Source of the DNA: Streptomyces niveus
GTDB lineage: Bacteria > Actinomycetota > Actinomycetes > Streptomycetales > Streptomycetaceae
DNA length: 64,000 bases
Direction: 5' to 3'
Assembly (NCBI RefSeq): GCF_002009175.1
Contig: NZ_CP018047.1
Location: forward strand, 6,138,001 to 6,202,000
Part shown: piece by piece, positions 8,781-18,218 of the stretch
How positions within the stretch are numbered: position 1 is the stretch's first letter
Layout: each line of letters starts with the position of its first letter
Position numbers and translations under genes: made by a program
Notes under the pieces: generated by a model
The model's input: only the letters and a program-made list of their open reading frames with translations
What the model was told of the DNA's origin: nothing
The model's database searches: none

Positions 8781-10124
8781 ATGCCGCATGTCATCCGCTC
8801 GCGGGTCAGGGCGCCGCACGCGTCGCCCGTCACGTCCCCGGTCACCTCGTCCGTCATGTCCTCCGCCGCGTCCCGGCCCGCCCGCTCCCTCGTGGACGCC
8901 GAGGCCGTCGCCGTACTGCACCGGGCCGCGCAGGCGCTGATGGACGATCTCGCCGGACTGACCCACCGGCTGGTCGCGGCGCTGCGCGAGAAGGAGCCGG
9001 CCTACCGCGCGGCGATCGAGGCCGACCCCGCCGGGATCTGGCAGGAGGCGAACCGCTCGCTGCGCCTCAGCGTCGGCTCCCTGATCCGGCCCCGGGAATC
9101 GCGCGAGGCCGCCTGCCGCATGTCGTGGCGGATCGGCGAGTGCCGGGCCGAACAGGGCCTGCCGCTCGACGCGTTGCTGCACGCGTTCCGGCTCGGCGGG
9201 GCGATGGTGTGGCAGGGACTCGTGGACGAGACCACCCGGCGCCGGCCCGAGGACATCCGGCTGCTCGTCCATGTCGCCGCCGACGTCTGGAGCTTCGTGG
9301 ACGAACACTGCGGTCTCGTCGCCGACGCCTACCGGGCGACCGAGCGCAGGCTCGCCTGGCGACGCGAGAACCAGCAGCGGCTGACGGTCGCGGCGCTCCT
9401 CGACGGCACCGCGCGCATCGCCGACATCCCCGACGCCGCGACGATGCTGGAACTGCCCGAGGAGGGGCGTTACGTCGTGGTGGCCGCCTCCGGGGCCGCT
9501 GTCACGGGTGCCACGGGCGCCGTGGTGGGTCTGCCGCCGGGGACGCGCGCGCTGCGGCACCTGTCGTCCGACTCCGAACAGGTCGTCGTCCTGCTGGCCG
9601 ACCGCGCCCCGGAGACGGTGAACGAGCCGCCGTACGAGGGGACTTGTCACGCCGACGGTGAACTCGCCGCACTCGCGGCCGAGTTGACCGTGCCTCTGGG
9701 TGTGCGTGTCGGCATCGGCTCGGCCGTCACCGGGCTCGCGGCCCTCGGTGAGGCGCGCAGGCTCGCGGAGACCGCGCTGCGCGCCTGCCCGCGTGACGGC
9801 GGCGTCGTCCTGCTGGACGAACATCTGCCGGCCGCGCTGGTCGTCTCCTCGTCCCGGCTGGGCGCGGCCCTCGCCGAGCGGGTGCTCGGTCCGCTGGACC
9901 GGCTCGACCCGGCGGACCGCGATCTCCTGGTCGACACGCTCAGGACCTGGCTGGAGGCGGACGGTTCGGCCCAGCGCGCAGGCACCCGGCTCTACTGTCA
10001 CCGCAACACCGTCCTCAACCGGCTGCGCCGCTTCGAGCAGTTGACCGGCCGTTCGCTGGCGCGGCCCTCCGACGTGGTCGAGATCTCCCTCGCGCTGGCG
10101 GCCAGGCGCCTGCTCGACATCTGA
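8781..10124 (+). CDS. PucR/CdaR-type helix-turn-helix regulator
   Basis: A 447-aa protein. The ATG at 8781 is preceded by GGAGG six bases away; the frame is open back to 8646, but that part is low-complexity and overlaps the LuxR gene. The N-terminal half (about 60-190) resembles the RsbR-like helical sensor region found in many Streptomyces PucR proteins. The middle is a GGDEF-like domain without signalling residues. The C-terminus (about 385-447) is the PucR HTH, with DTLRTWLEADGS and CHRNTVLNRLRRFEQLTG. Ligand and targets are unknown. Confidence 0.88.
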   Translation: MPHVIRSRVRAPHASPVTSPVTSSVMSSAASRPARSLVDAEAVAVLHRAAQALMDDLAGLTHRLVAALREKEPAYRAAIEADPAGIWQEANRSLRLSVGSLIRPRESREAACRMSWRIGECRAEQGLPLDALLHAFRLGGAMVWQGLVDETTRRRPEDIRLLVHVAADVWSFVDEHCGLVADAYRATERRLAWRRENQQRLTVAALLDGTARIADIPDAATMLELPEEGRYVVVAASGAAVTGATGAVVGLPPGTRALRHLSSDSEQVVVLLADRAPETVNEPPYEGTCHADGELAALAAELTVPLGVRVGIGSAVTGLAALGEARRLAETALRACPRDGGVVLLDEHLPAALVVSSSRLGAALAERVLGPLDRLDPADRDLLVDTLRTWLEADGSAQRAGTRLYCHRNTVLNRLRRFEQLTGRSLARPSDVVEISLALAARRLLDI

Positions 10125-10209
10125 CGGCGGCCCGCCCGCCGCAACCGCCACGCCGCGTCTGCTGTCGCCCGCTGTCCCCATCCGTCACTCCGAAACTCCG
10201 CAGGATTTA

Positions 10210-10232
10210 TTGCACAACTAATATTGCGCAAC
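10210..10232. promoter_or_regulatory. Candidate operator of the winged-helix regulator
   Basis: Two direct repeats TTGCACAAC (10210-10218) and TTGCGCAAC (10224-10232) are spaced 14 bases apart. TTGCGCAA is itself a perfect palindrome. They lie 28 bases upstream of the regulator start, inside the only AT-rich stretch of the area, where a promoter would be expected. Autoregulation is inferred from position. Confidence 0.5.
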
Positions 10233-10259
10233 TTTTCTTTTCTACCTACGGTGAGAGGT

Positions 10260-10850
10260 ATGGCAGCCAACGACCCCCGCAGAATCGACGACCTGGACAC
10301 CCTCAAGGCGTTCGGTCACCCCCTGCGGATGAAGCTCTACCGCGCGCTGTACATCTCCCGTACGGCCACCGCGTCGCAGCTCGCGGAGCAGGTCGACGAG
10401 GCCGTCTCGCTCGTCAGCTACCACCTGCGCAAGCTCGCCGACCACGGGCTGATCGAGGAAGCGCCGACGCAGGGCAGGGACGGGCGCGAACGGTGGTGGC
10501 AGACGGCGTCCGAAGGGCTGTCCTTCCATGACGAGGACTTCCGCGACGCGCCCGAGAAGGTCGCCACGCACGCCGCCATCGGCCGGTTGTCCTTCGAGCA
10601 GCACGGGGAGCTGTACCGCGCCTACATGGACAGCCACTCCGCCTGGTCGCCGCAGTGGCGCAGCGCCGCCTTCAGCAGCGAGTTCCTCGGTCCGTTCACG
10701 CCCGCCGAACTGGCGCGGCTGAGCGAGGAGATGCACGAGCTGATCAAGCGGCACACGGACGCGGCGCGGGCCGAGCAGGACGCCGGAGACACCGAGGGCC
10801 GCGAGAACGTCGCGCTGCACGTCTACGGATTCCCGTTCCGGCAGCAGTGA
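10260..10850 (+). CDS. ArsR-like winged-helix transcriptional regulator
   Basis: A 196-aa protein with an N-terminal HTH_20/ArsR-type domain (about 10-85): AFGHPLRMKLYRAL, TASQLAEQVDEAVSLVSYHLRKL as the recognition region, and the wing GRDGRERWW. The C-terminal half is helical and resembles the effector part of actinomycete HTH regulators that sit next to MFS exporters. The ATG at 10260 has GAGAGG just upstream. It is followed by a 64-aa protein and an MFS gene on the same strand, so control of that exporter is likely. No metal-binding Cys pair is seen. Confidence 0.88.
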   Translation: MAANDPRRIDDLDTLKAFGHPLRMKLYRALYISRTATASQLAEQVDEAVSLVSYHLRKLADHGLIEEAPTQGRDGRERWWQTASEGLSFHDEDFRDAPEKVATHAAIGRLSFEQHGELYRAYMDSHSAWSPQWRSAAFSSEFLGPFTPAELARLSEEMHELIKRHTDAARAEQDAGDTEGRENVALHVYGFPFRQQ

Positions 10851-10901
10851 GCCCGGTACGTCCGCGCCGCCACGTCCCGCCCGCCGAGAGGAGCCACCCT
10901 C

Positions 10902-11096
10902 ATGCACACCGACATCCATCTGCGGCTGCACGCCCTGCGCGCGGCCGACCTCCGTACGGAGGCTGCCCTGTTCCGCCTGTCCCGCGCGGCGGTTCAGCCC
11001 TCCGGCGGCCTGCGCGGCCGGCTGGGCTGGTTCCTGGTCGGCCTGGGACTGCGCCTCGTGCACCGCCCGCCCGTACGTGTCCCGCGTATCGCCTGA
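10902..11096 (+). CDS. Small basic protein between regulator and exporter
   Basis: A 64-aa protein with 12 Arg residues and a C-terminal hydrophobic stretch (LGWFLVGLGLRLVHR). GAGAGGAG is placed 10 bases before the ATG. It lies 51 bases after the regulator, and the MFS start is 19 bases after its stop. I do not recognise a family. It could be a small membrane-associated accessory protein; function unknown. Confidence 0.6.
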   Translation: MHTDIHLRLHALRAADLRTEAALFRLSRAAVQPSGGLRGRLGWFLVGLGLRLVHRPPVRVPRIA

Positions 11097-11115
11097 CGGA
11101 AGGCCCACGCCCCTC

Positions 11116-12441
11116 ATGAGCGAGACGGCCATACCCCGAACCACCGAATCCGCACCCGCGCCCGCCGTCGCACCCGCACCCGCGCCTTTGCCGAAGCGCG
11201 AACGGCCCGCCCACCGTGACGCGAACGTCCTGCGCTGGCTCGCGGCGTACACCATGTCGATGGTCGGCGACAGCGTCTACTACACGGCGCTGGCCTGGGC
11301 CGCCGCCCGCTCCGGCAGTCCCACCCAGGCCGGGATCGTGCTGGCCGTGGGCGCCGTGCCACGCGCCGTCCTGATGCTCGGCGGGGGAGTGCTCGCCGAC
11401 CGGTGGGGCCCGCGCCGGGTCGTCATCGGCAGCGACGCCGCGCGCTGCGTGGTGATCCTCGCCATCGCCGCGGTCCTGTTCTTCACCGCACCGGGTCTCT
11501 GGCTGCTGATCGCCGTCGCTCTGGTCTTCGGCGTCGTGGACGCCCTCTTCCTGCCCGCCGTCGGCGCTCTGCCGCCCCGGATCACCACCGCCGGGCAGCT
11601 CGCCAGGGTGCAGGGCCTGCGCGGACTGGCGGCGCGCGTGGCCAACGTGACCGGGGGACCGCTCGGCGGGCTCCTCGTCGCGTTCGGCGGATCCGCGGGG
11701 GCGTTCGCCGTGGCGGGCGGACTCTTCGCCGTATCGCTGGTCCTGCTCGTCTCCGTACGGATGGCGCCCCTGCCCGCTCACGACCCCACGCGGACCGACA
11801 GCGAACCGGCACCCCCGGCGGCGAGTGCCTGGAGTGAACTCACCGACGGTCTGCGCTACATCCGCCGCCACCGGGTCCTCGGCCCGCTGATGCTCGTCAT
11901 CGCGCTCAGCGAGCTGGGCTTCGTCGGCCCGCTCAACCTCGGCCTCGTCCTGCTCGCCCAGGAACGGGGCTGGGGCGCCGGCGGCATGGGCTGGATCGTC
12001 GCCGCCTTCGGTGTCGGCGCCGCCGTCGCCTCCCTGCTGCTGGCGGTGCGCGGAAGCCTGCCCCGCGCGGGGCTGGTCCTGTGCCTCTCCGTCGTCGCCG
12101 GCTCCCTCGCCGTCGCCGCCGTCGCCTACGTACCCACCATCACGCTCGCCGCCGTGGCGGGCCTCCTCGTCGGGCTGCTCGCCGGCCTCGGCGGCGGGCT
12201 CTGCGGGGCGCTGACGCAGACGGTCACCGAACCCGGGTACCTCGGTCGGGTGACATCGGTGGCCACCCTCTTCACGCTCGGCATCGCACCGCTCAGCCAC
12301 CCGGTGACCGGTGCCGCCGTCGGACTCTGGGGCACCGGCCCGGTCTTCGCCGTCAGCGCCGCCGTCTGCGCGGCGGGCGGCGCGCTCGGCCTGGCCTTCG
12401 CCGCCCTGCGCCGCGCCGAACTGCCCGGCGCCCGGGCGTGA
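11116..12441 (+). CDS. MFS transporter, probable drug/siderophore-type exporter
   Basis: A 441-aa protein with about twelve hydrophobic segments and the MFS loop 2-3 motif GGGVLADRWGPRRV near residue 95. The overall pattern matches the MFS_3/EntS-like efflux group. The N-terminus is an Ala/Pro-rich cytosolic tail. The ATG at 11116 was chosen; a GTG at 11077 in frame would overlap the previous small gene and adds nothing conserved. The upstream winged-helix gene probably regulates it. The substrate cannot be read from sequence. The gene ends 16 bases from the convergent TIGR03085 gene. Confidence 0.88.
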   Translation: MSETAIPRTTESAPAPAVAPAPAPLPKRERPAHRDANVLRWLAAYTMSMVGDSVYYTALAWAAARSGSPTQAGIVLAVGAVPRAVLMLGGGVLADRWGPRRVVIGSDAARCVVILAIAAVLFFTAPGLWLLIAVALVFGVVDALFLPAVGALPPRITTAGQLARVQGLRGLAARVANVTGGPLGGLLVAFGGSAGAFAVAGGLFAVSLVLLVSVRMAPLPAHDPTRTDSEPAPPAASAWSELTDGLRYIRRHRVLGPLMLVIALSELGFVGPLNLGLVLLAQERGWGAGGMGWIVAAFGVGAAVASLLLAVRGSLPRAGLVLCLSVVAGSLAVAAVAYVPTITLAAVAGLLVGLLAGLGGGLCGALTQTVTEPGYLGRVTSVATLFTLGIAPLSHPVTGAAVGLWGTGPVFAVSAAVCAAGGALGLAFAALRRAELPGARA

Positions 12442-12457
12442 TCGGGCCGGACAGGCG

Positions 12458-13090
12458 CTACATCCCGAGCTTCGCCCGCTGCACCTTGTCGACCGCTTCC
12501 TTCTCGCCCTCGACCTCCACGCGGGCCGCTTCCTGCCGGCCGAAGACGTACAGCAGCAGCTCACTCGGCTCCCCGGTGACCGTCACCACCGGCGAGCCCC
12601 GGTGCGCGACCGCCGTCTGGCCGTCCGGACGGCGCAGCACCAGACCGACCGGCGATTTACGGCCCATCATCCGGGCGCCCTTCTCCAGCCGCGCCCACAG
12701 CGCGTCCGAGAAGACCTTGTCCAGCTCACGGGGCGTCCAGTCGGGCTGTGCCCGCCGTACGTCCTCGGCGTGGACGTAGAACTCGACGGTGTTCGCCGCC
12801 TCGTCGAGCTGCTTGATCCCGAAGGGCGACATCCTGGGCGGTCCCGTACGGATGAGCTGGATCAGCTCTTCGTACGGCTTCGCCAGATACTCCCCCCGCA
12901 CCCGCTCCAGCCGGTTCCTGAGCGGGCCGATGAGCTGTCCCCCCGCGGCGTCGGGGCGTCGCTCGCGCACCACCACGTGCACGGCGAGATCACGGGCGTT
13001 CCAGCCCTCGCACAGAGTCGGGGCGTCGGGGCCCGCCGCCTCCAACAGGTCGGCGAGCAGAAGTCGTTCACGCTTTGCATGGGTCGACAT
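12458..13090 (-). CDS. TIGR03085-family metal-binding (DinB-like) protein
   Basis: A 210-aa member of the mycothiol-dependent maleylpyruvate isomerase/DinB-like superfamily. The N-terminal helix bundle begins [23 protein letters not shown] and has the metal-ligand region [14 protein letters not shown], a mid-protein [16 protein letters not shown] with the third ligand, and a C-terminal domain with [19 protein letters not shown]. Such proteins may use mycothiol, but the substrate is unknown. It diverges from hisI across 83 bases. Confidence 0.88.
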   Translation of the reverse strand: MSTHAKRERLLLADLLEAAGPDAPTLCEGWNARDLAVHVVVRERRPDAAGGQLIGPLRNRLERVRGEYLAKPYEELIQLIRTGPPRMSPFGIKQLDEAANTVEFYVHAEDVRRAQPDWTPRELDKVFSDALWARLEKGARMMGRKSPVGLVLRRPDGQTAVAHRGSPVVTVTGEPSELLLYVFGRQEAARVEVEGEKEAVDKVQRAKLGM

Positions 13091-13161
13091 GCTGGCAAGC
13101 GTACGACCGACGCGCGCGGTCCGCCCAGTGGACGTCCCGCCGGCGGACGGCGGGAGCGCGG

Positions 13162-13167
13162 CACAAT
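13162..13167 (+). promoter_or_regulatory. Probable -10 box of a leaderless hisI transcript
   Basis: CACAAT ends 6 bases before the hisI ATG, so transcription would start at or next to the start codon. No ribosome binding site is visible, which fits a leaderless mRNA. Confidence 0.5.
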
Positions 13168-13173
13168 GGCCCC

Positions 13174-13575
13174 ATGACCAGCGCGACCGAGGGCTCAGTC
13201 CCCGCCAGTGGCCTCGACCCCGCCATCGCCGCCCGGCTCAAGCGCGGCGCCGACGGGCTGATCCCGGCCGTCGCCCAGCAGTACGACACCGGCGAGGTGC
13301 TGATGCTGGGCTGGATGGACGACGAGGCCCTGCACCGCACCCTGACCACAGGACGCGGCACCTACTGGTCCCGCAGCCGCCGCGAGTACTGGGTCAAGGG
13401 CGACACCTCCGGCCATGTCCAGCACGTCAGGTCCGTCGCGCTCGACTGCGACGCCGACACGATCCTCCTCAAGGTCGACCAGGTGGGCGCCGCCTGTCAC
13501 ACGGGCGACCGGACCTGCTTCGACGCGGACGTCCTCCTGCCGACGACGACGGCCACCGGCCCCTTGGGCCACTAA
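13174..13575 (+). CDS. hisI: Phosphoribosyl-AMP cyclohydrolase
   Basis: Opens the adenine ring of PR-AMP in histidine synthesis. The 133-aa protein has the Zn/Mg-site blocks [39 protein letters not shown] and [10 protein letters not shown], with the family's zinc-ligand cysteines. The monofunctional form lacks HisE. The gene lies apart from the main his operon and immediately before trpE, with 11 bases between. Confidence 0.96.
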   Translation: MTSATEGSVPASGLDPAIAARLKRGADGLIPAVAQQYDTGEVLMLGWMDDEALHRTLTTGRGTYWSRSRREYWVKGDTSGHVQHVRSVALDCDADTILLKVDQVGAACHTGDRTCFDADVLLPTTTATGPLGH

Positions 13576-13586
13576 GCTCACCGGCC

Positions 13587-15113
13587 ATGGATCTCGACAC
13601 CTTCCGCAAGCTGGCGGTCGACCGCCGTGTCATCCCGGTCGGCCGCAGGCTCCTCGCGGACGGCGACACCCCGGTCGGTCTCTACCGCAAGCTCGCCGCC
13701 GAACGCCAGGGGACCTTCCTCCTCGAATCCGCCGAGAACGGCCGCTCCTGGTCGCGCTACTCCTTCATCGGCGTACGGTCGGCCGCCACCCTCACCGAAC
13801 GCGACGGGCGCACCCACTGGCTCGGCACCCCGCCCGTCGGCGTCCCCGTCGACGGCGACCCGCTGGCCGCCCTGCGCGCCACCGTGGAGACCCTCCACAC
13901 CCCGCGCACCCTCCACGACCACCAGACCGACATGCCGCCCTTCACCGGCGGCATGGTCGGCTACCTCGGCTTCGACGTCGTGCGCCGGCTGGAGAAGAAG
14001 ATCGGCGACCACGCGCGCGACGATCTCCACCTGCCCGAGCTGACGATGCTGCTCACCTCCGACCTCGCCGTCCTGGACCACCGCTCCGGCACCGTCCTGC
14101 TCATCGCCAACGCCATCAACCACAACGACCTCGACACGGGCGTCGACGAGGCCTACGCGGACGCCGTCGGCCGCCTCGACGCCATGGAGCGTGACCTGAC
14201 ACGCCCCGTGGACACCGTTCCCACCGCGCTGCCGCCGTCCGAGCTGCCTCCGTACACCGCTCTGTGGGGAGGCGTGGCCTACCAGGAGGCCGTCGAGGAC
14301 ATCAAGGAGCGCATCAGGGCGGGCGAGGCGTTCCAGGTCGTGCCCTCGCAGCGGTTCGAGACCCCCTGCGAGGCGAGCGCGCTCGACGTCTACCGGGTGC
14401 TGCGGGCCACCAACCCGAGCCCCTACATGTACCTCTTCCGCTTCGACGGCTTCGACGTCGTCGGCTCCAGCCCCGAGGCGCTGGTCAAGGTCGAGGACGG
14501 GCACGCGATGGTCCACCCCATCGCCGGCACCCGCCCGCGCGGCGAGACGCCGCAGGACGACCAGGCCCTCGCCGACGAACTGCTCGCCGACCCCAAGGAG
14601 CGGGCCGAGCACCTCATGCTGGTCGACCTCGGCCGCAACGACCTCGGGCGGGTCTGCGAGCCGGGCAGCGTCGAGGTCGTCGACTTCATGTCCGTCGAGC
14701 GCTACTCGCACGTCATGCACATCGTCTCGACCGTCACCGGCCGGGTCGCCGAGGGCCGTACCGCCTTCGACGTCCTGACCGCCTGCTTCCCCGCCGGGAC
14801 GCTCTCCGGCGCCCCCAAGCCCCGCGCCCTTCAGATCATCGACGAACTCGAACCCTCACGGCGCGGTCTGTACGGAGGCTGCGTCGGCTATCTCGACTTC
14901 GCCGGTGACTCCGACACCGCCATCGCCATCCGTACGGCCCTGCTCCGGGACGGCACCGCCTACGTACAGGCGGGCGCCGGTGTCGTCGCCGACTCCGACC
15001 CCGTCGCCGAGGACACGGAGTGCCGCAACAAGGCCGCCGCCGTGCTGCGCGCCGTCCACACCGCCAACCGGCTGGGAGGCCCGTCCGAACCGGCCGGAAC
15101 CGGTAGGGGATAG
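13587..15113 (+). CDS. trpE: Anthranilate synthase component I
   Basis: Makes anthranilate from chorismate with ammonia supplied by a TrpG partner that is not in this window. The 508-aa protein has the N-terminal feedback-site region with LLESAENG (the LLES motif that binds tryptophan). The chorismate-binding domain includes [51 protein letters not shown] and [10 protein letters not shown] -10-like TAAGCT lies 8 bases before the ATG and no ribosome site is visible. It is overlapped at its stop by the Trp-associated membrane protein gene. Confidence 0.97.
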   Translation: MDLDTFRKLAVDRRVIPVGRRLLADGDTPVGLYRKLAAERQGTFLLESAENGRSWSRYSFIGVRSAATLTERDGRTHWLGTPPVGVPVDGDPLAALRATVETLHTPRTLHDHQTDMPPFTGGMVGYLGFDVVRRLEKKIGDHARDDLHLPELTMLLTSDLAVLDHRSGTVLLIANAINHNDLDTGVDEAYADAVGRLDAMERDLTRPVDTVPTALPPSELPPYTALWGGVAYQEAVEDIKERIRAGEAFQVVPSQRFETPCEASALDVYRVLRATNPSPYMYLFRFDGFDVVGSSPEALVKVEDGHAMVHPIAGTRPRGETPQDDQALADELLADPKERAEHLMLVDLGRNDLGRVCEPGSVEVVDFMSVERYSHVMHIVSTVTGRVAEGRTAFDVLTACFPAGTLSGAPKPRALQIIDELEPSRRGLYGGCVGYLDFAGDSDTAIAIRTALLRDGTAYVQAGAGVVADSDPVAEDTECRNKAAAVLRAVHTANRLGGPSEPAGTGRG

Positions 15114-15796
15114 TGGGTCGGGTGACTGCCCTACCCGTTCCCCAGCCCCGCGCCGCGACCTCGGCCGACGCCACGAGAAGGCGCGCCGGCCGAAGTCTCG
15201 GCATCGCACTGCTCCTCGGCGCGGTCGGCGCCGCCGTGGTGCTGATCGCCTCCGGCCAGATCTGGGCCGAGGGCAGCGCCACCGTGGCGGGCGGCGCCGT
15301 GTCGCTCGACGCCTCGGGCCGTGACGTCACCGGCGTCCCGGCCGCGCTCGCCGTCGTCGGCCTGGCCGCCCTCGTCGCCGTCTTCGCCGTCCGTACGGCC
15401 GGCCGGCTGCTGGTCTCCGCGCTGCTCGCCCTCAGCGGCGCGGGCGCGACCGTCGCCGCGCTCGTCGGCGCGGGCGACGGCGCCGCGCTCGACGACGAGG
15501 CCGCGCGCACGACCGGTGACACCGCCGCGACCGTCGCCGCCCTCACCCACACCGCCTGGCCGTACGCGACGGCGGCCGGCGGCGTACTGATCCTGCTCGC
15601 CGGGCTCCTGGCCCTGAGGTACGGATCACACTGGCCCACCATGTCGGGCCGCTACGAGCGCGACGGCACCCCGCGCGCCGCCCGCGTCCGCGAACCGGCC
15701 GCCGGGCGCGCCAAGGCCACCGGGCCCGCCACGGACCCCGACCGGCCCGAGGACATCTGGAAGGCACTGGACCGGGGCGAGGACCCGACCGGCTAG
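15113..15796 (+). CDS. TIGR02234-family Trp-region membrane protein
   Basis: A 227-aa protein with four hydrophobic helices (about 28-50, 77-93, 97-117 and 147-169) and an Asp-rich C-terminal tail ending PEDIWKALDRGEDPTG. That tail is characteristic of the actinobacterial membrane family found next to trp genes. GTG at 15113 overlaps the trpE stop by one base with GGGGA close upstream; GTG at 15122 is an equally possible start. The function of the family is unknown; the location suggests tryptophan-related transport or membrane association. Confidence 0.87.
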   Translation: MGRVTALPVPQPRAATSADATRRRAGRSLGIALLLGAVGAAVVLIASGQIWAEGSATVAGGAVSLDASGRDVTGVPAALAVVGLAALVAVFAVRTAGRLLVSALLALSGAGATVAALVGAGDGAALDDEAARTTGDTAATVAALTHTAWPYATAAGGVLILLAGLLALRYGSHWPTMSGRYERDGTPRAARVREPAAGRAKATGPATDPDRPEDIWKALDRGEDPTG

Positions 15797-15846
15797 CCGG
15801 GTCCGCGCATCCCGACCCCCTCGACGGGGAACGCCGGCGGGTGCGG

Positions 15847-15852
15847 GACAAT
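15847..15852 (+). promoter_or_regulatory. Candidate -10 box upstream of the HGxxPAAW gene
   Basis: GACAAT is followed about 70 bases later by the ATG at 15920. It matches the GACAAT boxes seen before other genes in the window, but here it would give a leader of about 60 bases. Confidence 0.35.
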
Positions 15853-15919
15853 GAACCGTGAGCGTTCGGCTCACCCAGCGCGCGACCACCGCGGCACATC
15901 AGCAACGAGGAGCGAATTC

Positions 15920-16264
15920 ATGGCGGGCAGCAGCCACGGACACACCCCGGCCGCCTGGACCGGTGTCACCATCTCTGTCATCGGCTTCTGCATCGCAGGC
16001 GTCTTCATGGTGGCGGCCGATCCCATCGGGTTCGTCGGCGGCCTCGCGGTCGTTCTCCTCGGCGGCGTCGTCGGCCTCGCCATGAGGGCCGCGGGCCTCG
16101 GCGCGGCCAAGGAGTCCGAAGCCGCCAAGCAGGCCCGGGTGGAGGCCGCACGAGCGTCCCTGGACCGCGCGGAGCGCGAGGCCGTCGAGCGTGGCGAGGG
16201 CCACCCGACCGGTCAGCCGCACGCCGCCCAGGCGAAGCCCGAGCCGGCGCAGCAGACCGCGTAA
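15920..16264 (+). CDS. HGxxPAAW-family small membrane protein
   Basis: A 114-aa protein starting MAGSSHGHTPAAW, the defining motif of a Streptomyces membrane family. Two transmembrane helices follow (about 13-34 and 38-55), then a charged, Ala-rich coiled tail. A clear GAGGAG lies 8 bases before the ATG. The function is not known. It is conserved beside the trp genes, which may indicate co-regulation only. Confidence 0.85.
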   Translation: MAGSSHGHTPAAWTGVTISVIGFCIAGVFMVAADPIGFVGGLAVVLLGGVVGLAMRAAGLGAAKESEAAKQARVEAARASLDRAEREAVERGEGHPTGQPHAAQAKPEPAQQTA

Positions 16265-16300
16265 CGCCGTCCGCGCGTACGGACGCGAAGCACCGCGACA

Positions 16301-16335
16301 GGAAGGCGCGGCCCGGCATTCGGGCCGCGCCTTTC
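16301..16335 (+). terminator. Terminator after HGxxPAAW gene
   Basis: A 15-bp GC-rich stem (16301-16315 with 16321-16335, one G-T pair) with loop GCATT lies about 36 bases beyond the stop. The 3' arm ends CCTTTCC. Confidence 0.75.
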
Positions 16336-16412
16336 CGCGTCCCGCGCGACACGCGGGGGCGTGAGCGACGCGCGCGCCCGGGGGTGGGCTGCGCTTTCGC
16401 GCCCCCACGGGG

Positions 16413-16418
16413 GACAAT
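16413..16418 (+). promoter_or_regulatory. Probable -10 box of leaderless DUF2752 gene
   Basis: GACAAT is separated by 6 bases from the GTG at 16425. No ribosome binding site is present, so a leaderless transcript is likely. Confidence 0.5.
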
Positions 16419-16424
16419 CACCGC

Positions 16425-16871
16425 GTGGACGCCATGCCTGCACCCGCCGCGCCGCCCCCGGCCCCCGCTCCGGCGACCCGCGCCCGGCGCCTCATCGCCC
16501 CGCTGGGAACGCTCACCGGCGTCGTCGCCGCCTTCACCTACGTCGGCCTGGTCGACCCCAACGAGAGCGGTCACTACCCCGTCTGCCCGCTGCTGAGCAT
16601 GACCGGCCTCTACTGCCCCGGCTGCGGCGGTCTGCGCAGCGCGCACGCCGTCGCGCACGGTGACCTGGCCGCCGCCCTCGGTGCCAACGCGCTCGCGGTC
16701 GCCGGCTACGCGGTCTTCGCCGTGGTGTGGCTGGTGTGGCTGATTCACGTCGCTCGCGGAGCACGGCTCCGTGTCTCGGTGCCACCCTTCATGGGATGGG
16801 CCGTCGGAGCGGTGATCCTGGTCTTCACAGTGGTACGGAACGTGCCTTTCGGCTCGTCGTTCGCCCCCTGA
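16425..16871 (+). CDS. DUF2752 membrane protein
   Basis: A 148-aa protein with a Pro/Ala-rich N-terminus and three hydrophobic segments (about 25-42, 84-110 and 122-140). The DUF2752 signature [18 protein letters not shown] lies near residue 52, with the CPGCG Cys pair and the following HA. The function is unknown. GTG 16425 is preferred because a GACAAT box lies 6 bases upstream; ATG 16434 is possible. It precedes trpC by 125 bases. Confidence 0.88.
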   Translation: MDAMPAPAAPPPAPAPATRARRLIAPLGTLTGVVAAFTYVGLVDPNESGHYPVCPLLSMTGLYCPGCGGLRSAHAVAHGDLAAALGANALAVAGYAVFAVVWLVWLIHVARGARLRVSVPPFMGWAVGAVILVFTVVRNVPFGSSFAP

Positions 16872-16996
16872 AGTCCCAGGTGATGGGATGCTCGACCAGC
16901 GGATGCGGGCCCTCGGCCCTCCTCCGGATACCATCGACATGGCTGATCCTCATCCATGGCCGAATACGACATCGTTCCCGGAAGGGGGCCGCTCGC

Positions 16997-17806
16997 GTGA
17001 GTGTGCTCGACGAGATCATCGAAGGCGTACGCGCCGACCTCGCGGAGCGCCAGGCGCGCGTCGGCCTCGACGAACTCAAGGAGCGCGCGGCCAAGGCGCG
17101 TCCGGCCAAGGACGGCGTCGCCGCACTGCGCGGCGAGGGCGTCACGGTGATCTGCGAGGTCAAGCGCTCCAGCCCCTCCAAGGGCGCGCTGGCCGCGATC
17201 GCCGACCCCGCGGGACTGGCCGCCGACTACGAGGCGGGCGGGGCGTCCGTCATCTCCGTACTGACCGAGCAGCGCCGCTTCGGCGGCTCGCTGGCCGACC
17301 TCGAAGCCGTCCGCGCCAAGGTCGACATCCCCGTCCTGCGCAAGGACTTCATCGTCACGGCGTACCAGCTGTGGGAGGCGCGCGCGTACGGCGCCGACCT
17401 CGTCCTGCTGATCGTCGCCGCCCTGGAGCAGCCCGCGCTCGTCTCGCTCATCGAGCGCGCCGAGTCCATCGGACTCACCCCGATCGTCGAGGTGCACGAC
17501 GAGGACGAGGTGGAGCGCGCGGTCGAGGCCGGAGCGAAGATCATCGGCGTCAACGCGCGTGACCTGAAGACGCTGAAGGTCGACCGCGGCACGTTCGAGC
17601 GGCTCGCCCCCGAGATCCCGGACGGCATCGTCAAGATCGCCGAGTCCGGCGTCCGCGGACCGCACGACCTCATCGCGTACGCCAACGCGGGCGCCGACTC
17701 GGTGCTCGTCGGCGAGTCCCTGGTCACCGGGCGCGACCCGAAGGTGGCCGTGGCCGACCTCGTCGCGGCGGGCGCCCACCCCGCCCTGCGGCACGGGCGG
17801 GGCTGA
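16997..17806 (+). CDS. trpC: Indole-3-glycerol phosphate synthase
   Basis: Closes the indole ring from CdRP. The 269-aa TIM barrel starts at GTG 16997, with GGAAGGGGG eight bases upstream. Catalytic and substrate blocks are [73 protein letters not shown] and VLVGESLV. The longer open frame to 16727 overlaps the previous gene and is not used. It is followed 7 bases later by trpM. Confidence 0.96.
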   Translation: MSVLDEIIEGVRADLAERQARVGLDELKERAAKARPAKDGVAALRGEGVTVICEVKRSSPSKGALAAIADPAGLAADYEAGGASVISVLTEQRRFGGSLADLEAVRAKVDIPVLRKDFIVTAYQLWEARAYGADLVLLIVAALEQPALVSLIERAESIGLTPIVEVHDEDEVERAVEAGAKIIGVNARDLKTLKVDRGTFERLAPEIPDGIVKIAESGVRGPHDLIAYANAGADSVLVGESLVTGRDPKVAVADLVAAGAHPALRHGRG

Positions 17807-17813
17807 CCCCCTG

Positions 17814-18038
17814 ATGCCCCTACCCGCCTCCGGACGTCCCGCCGCCGTGCGCGCGCCTCACGCGCCGCTGGCGCGCGGGTGCCGGCCGCGCGGCTGCCGG
17901 GCCCCGGCCCGGCGCGTGCACGGGCGGCGGGTGCGGTACGTGATCGGTGACGAACCCGGTCAGGTCAACGGCATGCGATGGCGCCGGGCCGCGCCCCGGC
18001 GAGGCCCTTCCGACAGCGACCACCGCGCGACCGCGTAG
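17814..18038 (+). CDS. trpM: TrpM-like small modulator of tryptophan biosynthesis
   Basis: A 74-aa, Arg-rich protein whose core (ARGCRPRGCRAPARRVHGRR, then VRYVIGDEPGQVNGMRWRR) matches my memory of TrpM/TrpX. That is the small protein between trpC and trpB in Streptomyces coelicolor, reported to modulate tryptophan synthesis and differentiation. The ATG lies 7 bases after the trpC stop with no obvious ribosome site. The N-terminal 20 residues and C-terminal 15 are low-complexity, so the exact start is uncertain. The 18039-18218 region after it holds only the trpB ribosome site. Confidence 0.68.
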   Translation: MPLPASGRPAAVRAPHAPLARGCRPRGCRAPARRVHGRRVRYVIGDEPGQVNGMRWRRAAPRRGPSDSDHRATA

Positions 18039-18218
18039 CCGCACGACCGCCCGCCCACGCGGGCGGCGCGTGCCCACGCCGCCGCGCCGCGAACGCGCAT
18101 GTCCGCAAGGCCGGTCTCCCGCAGACCATCGCCCTTCCGGCCCCCACGCCGGTACAGGGCCGAGTCGCCCGTGGCGCCTACGGTGCACCCACCCGTCGCT
18201 TCACGAGGAGATCCATCC

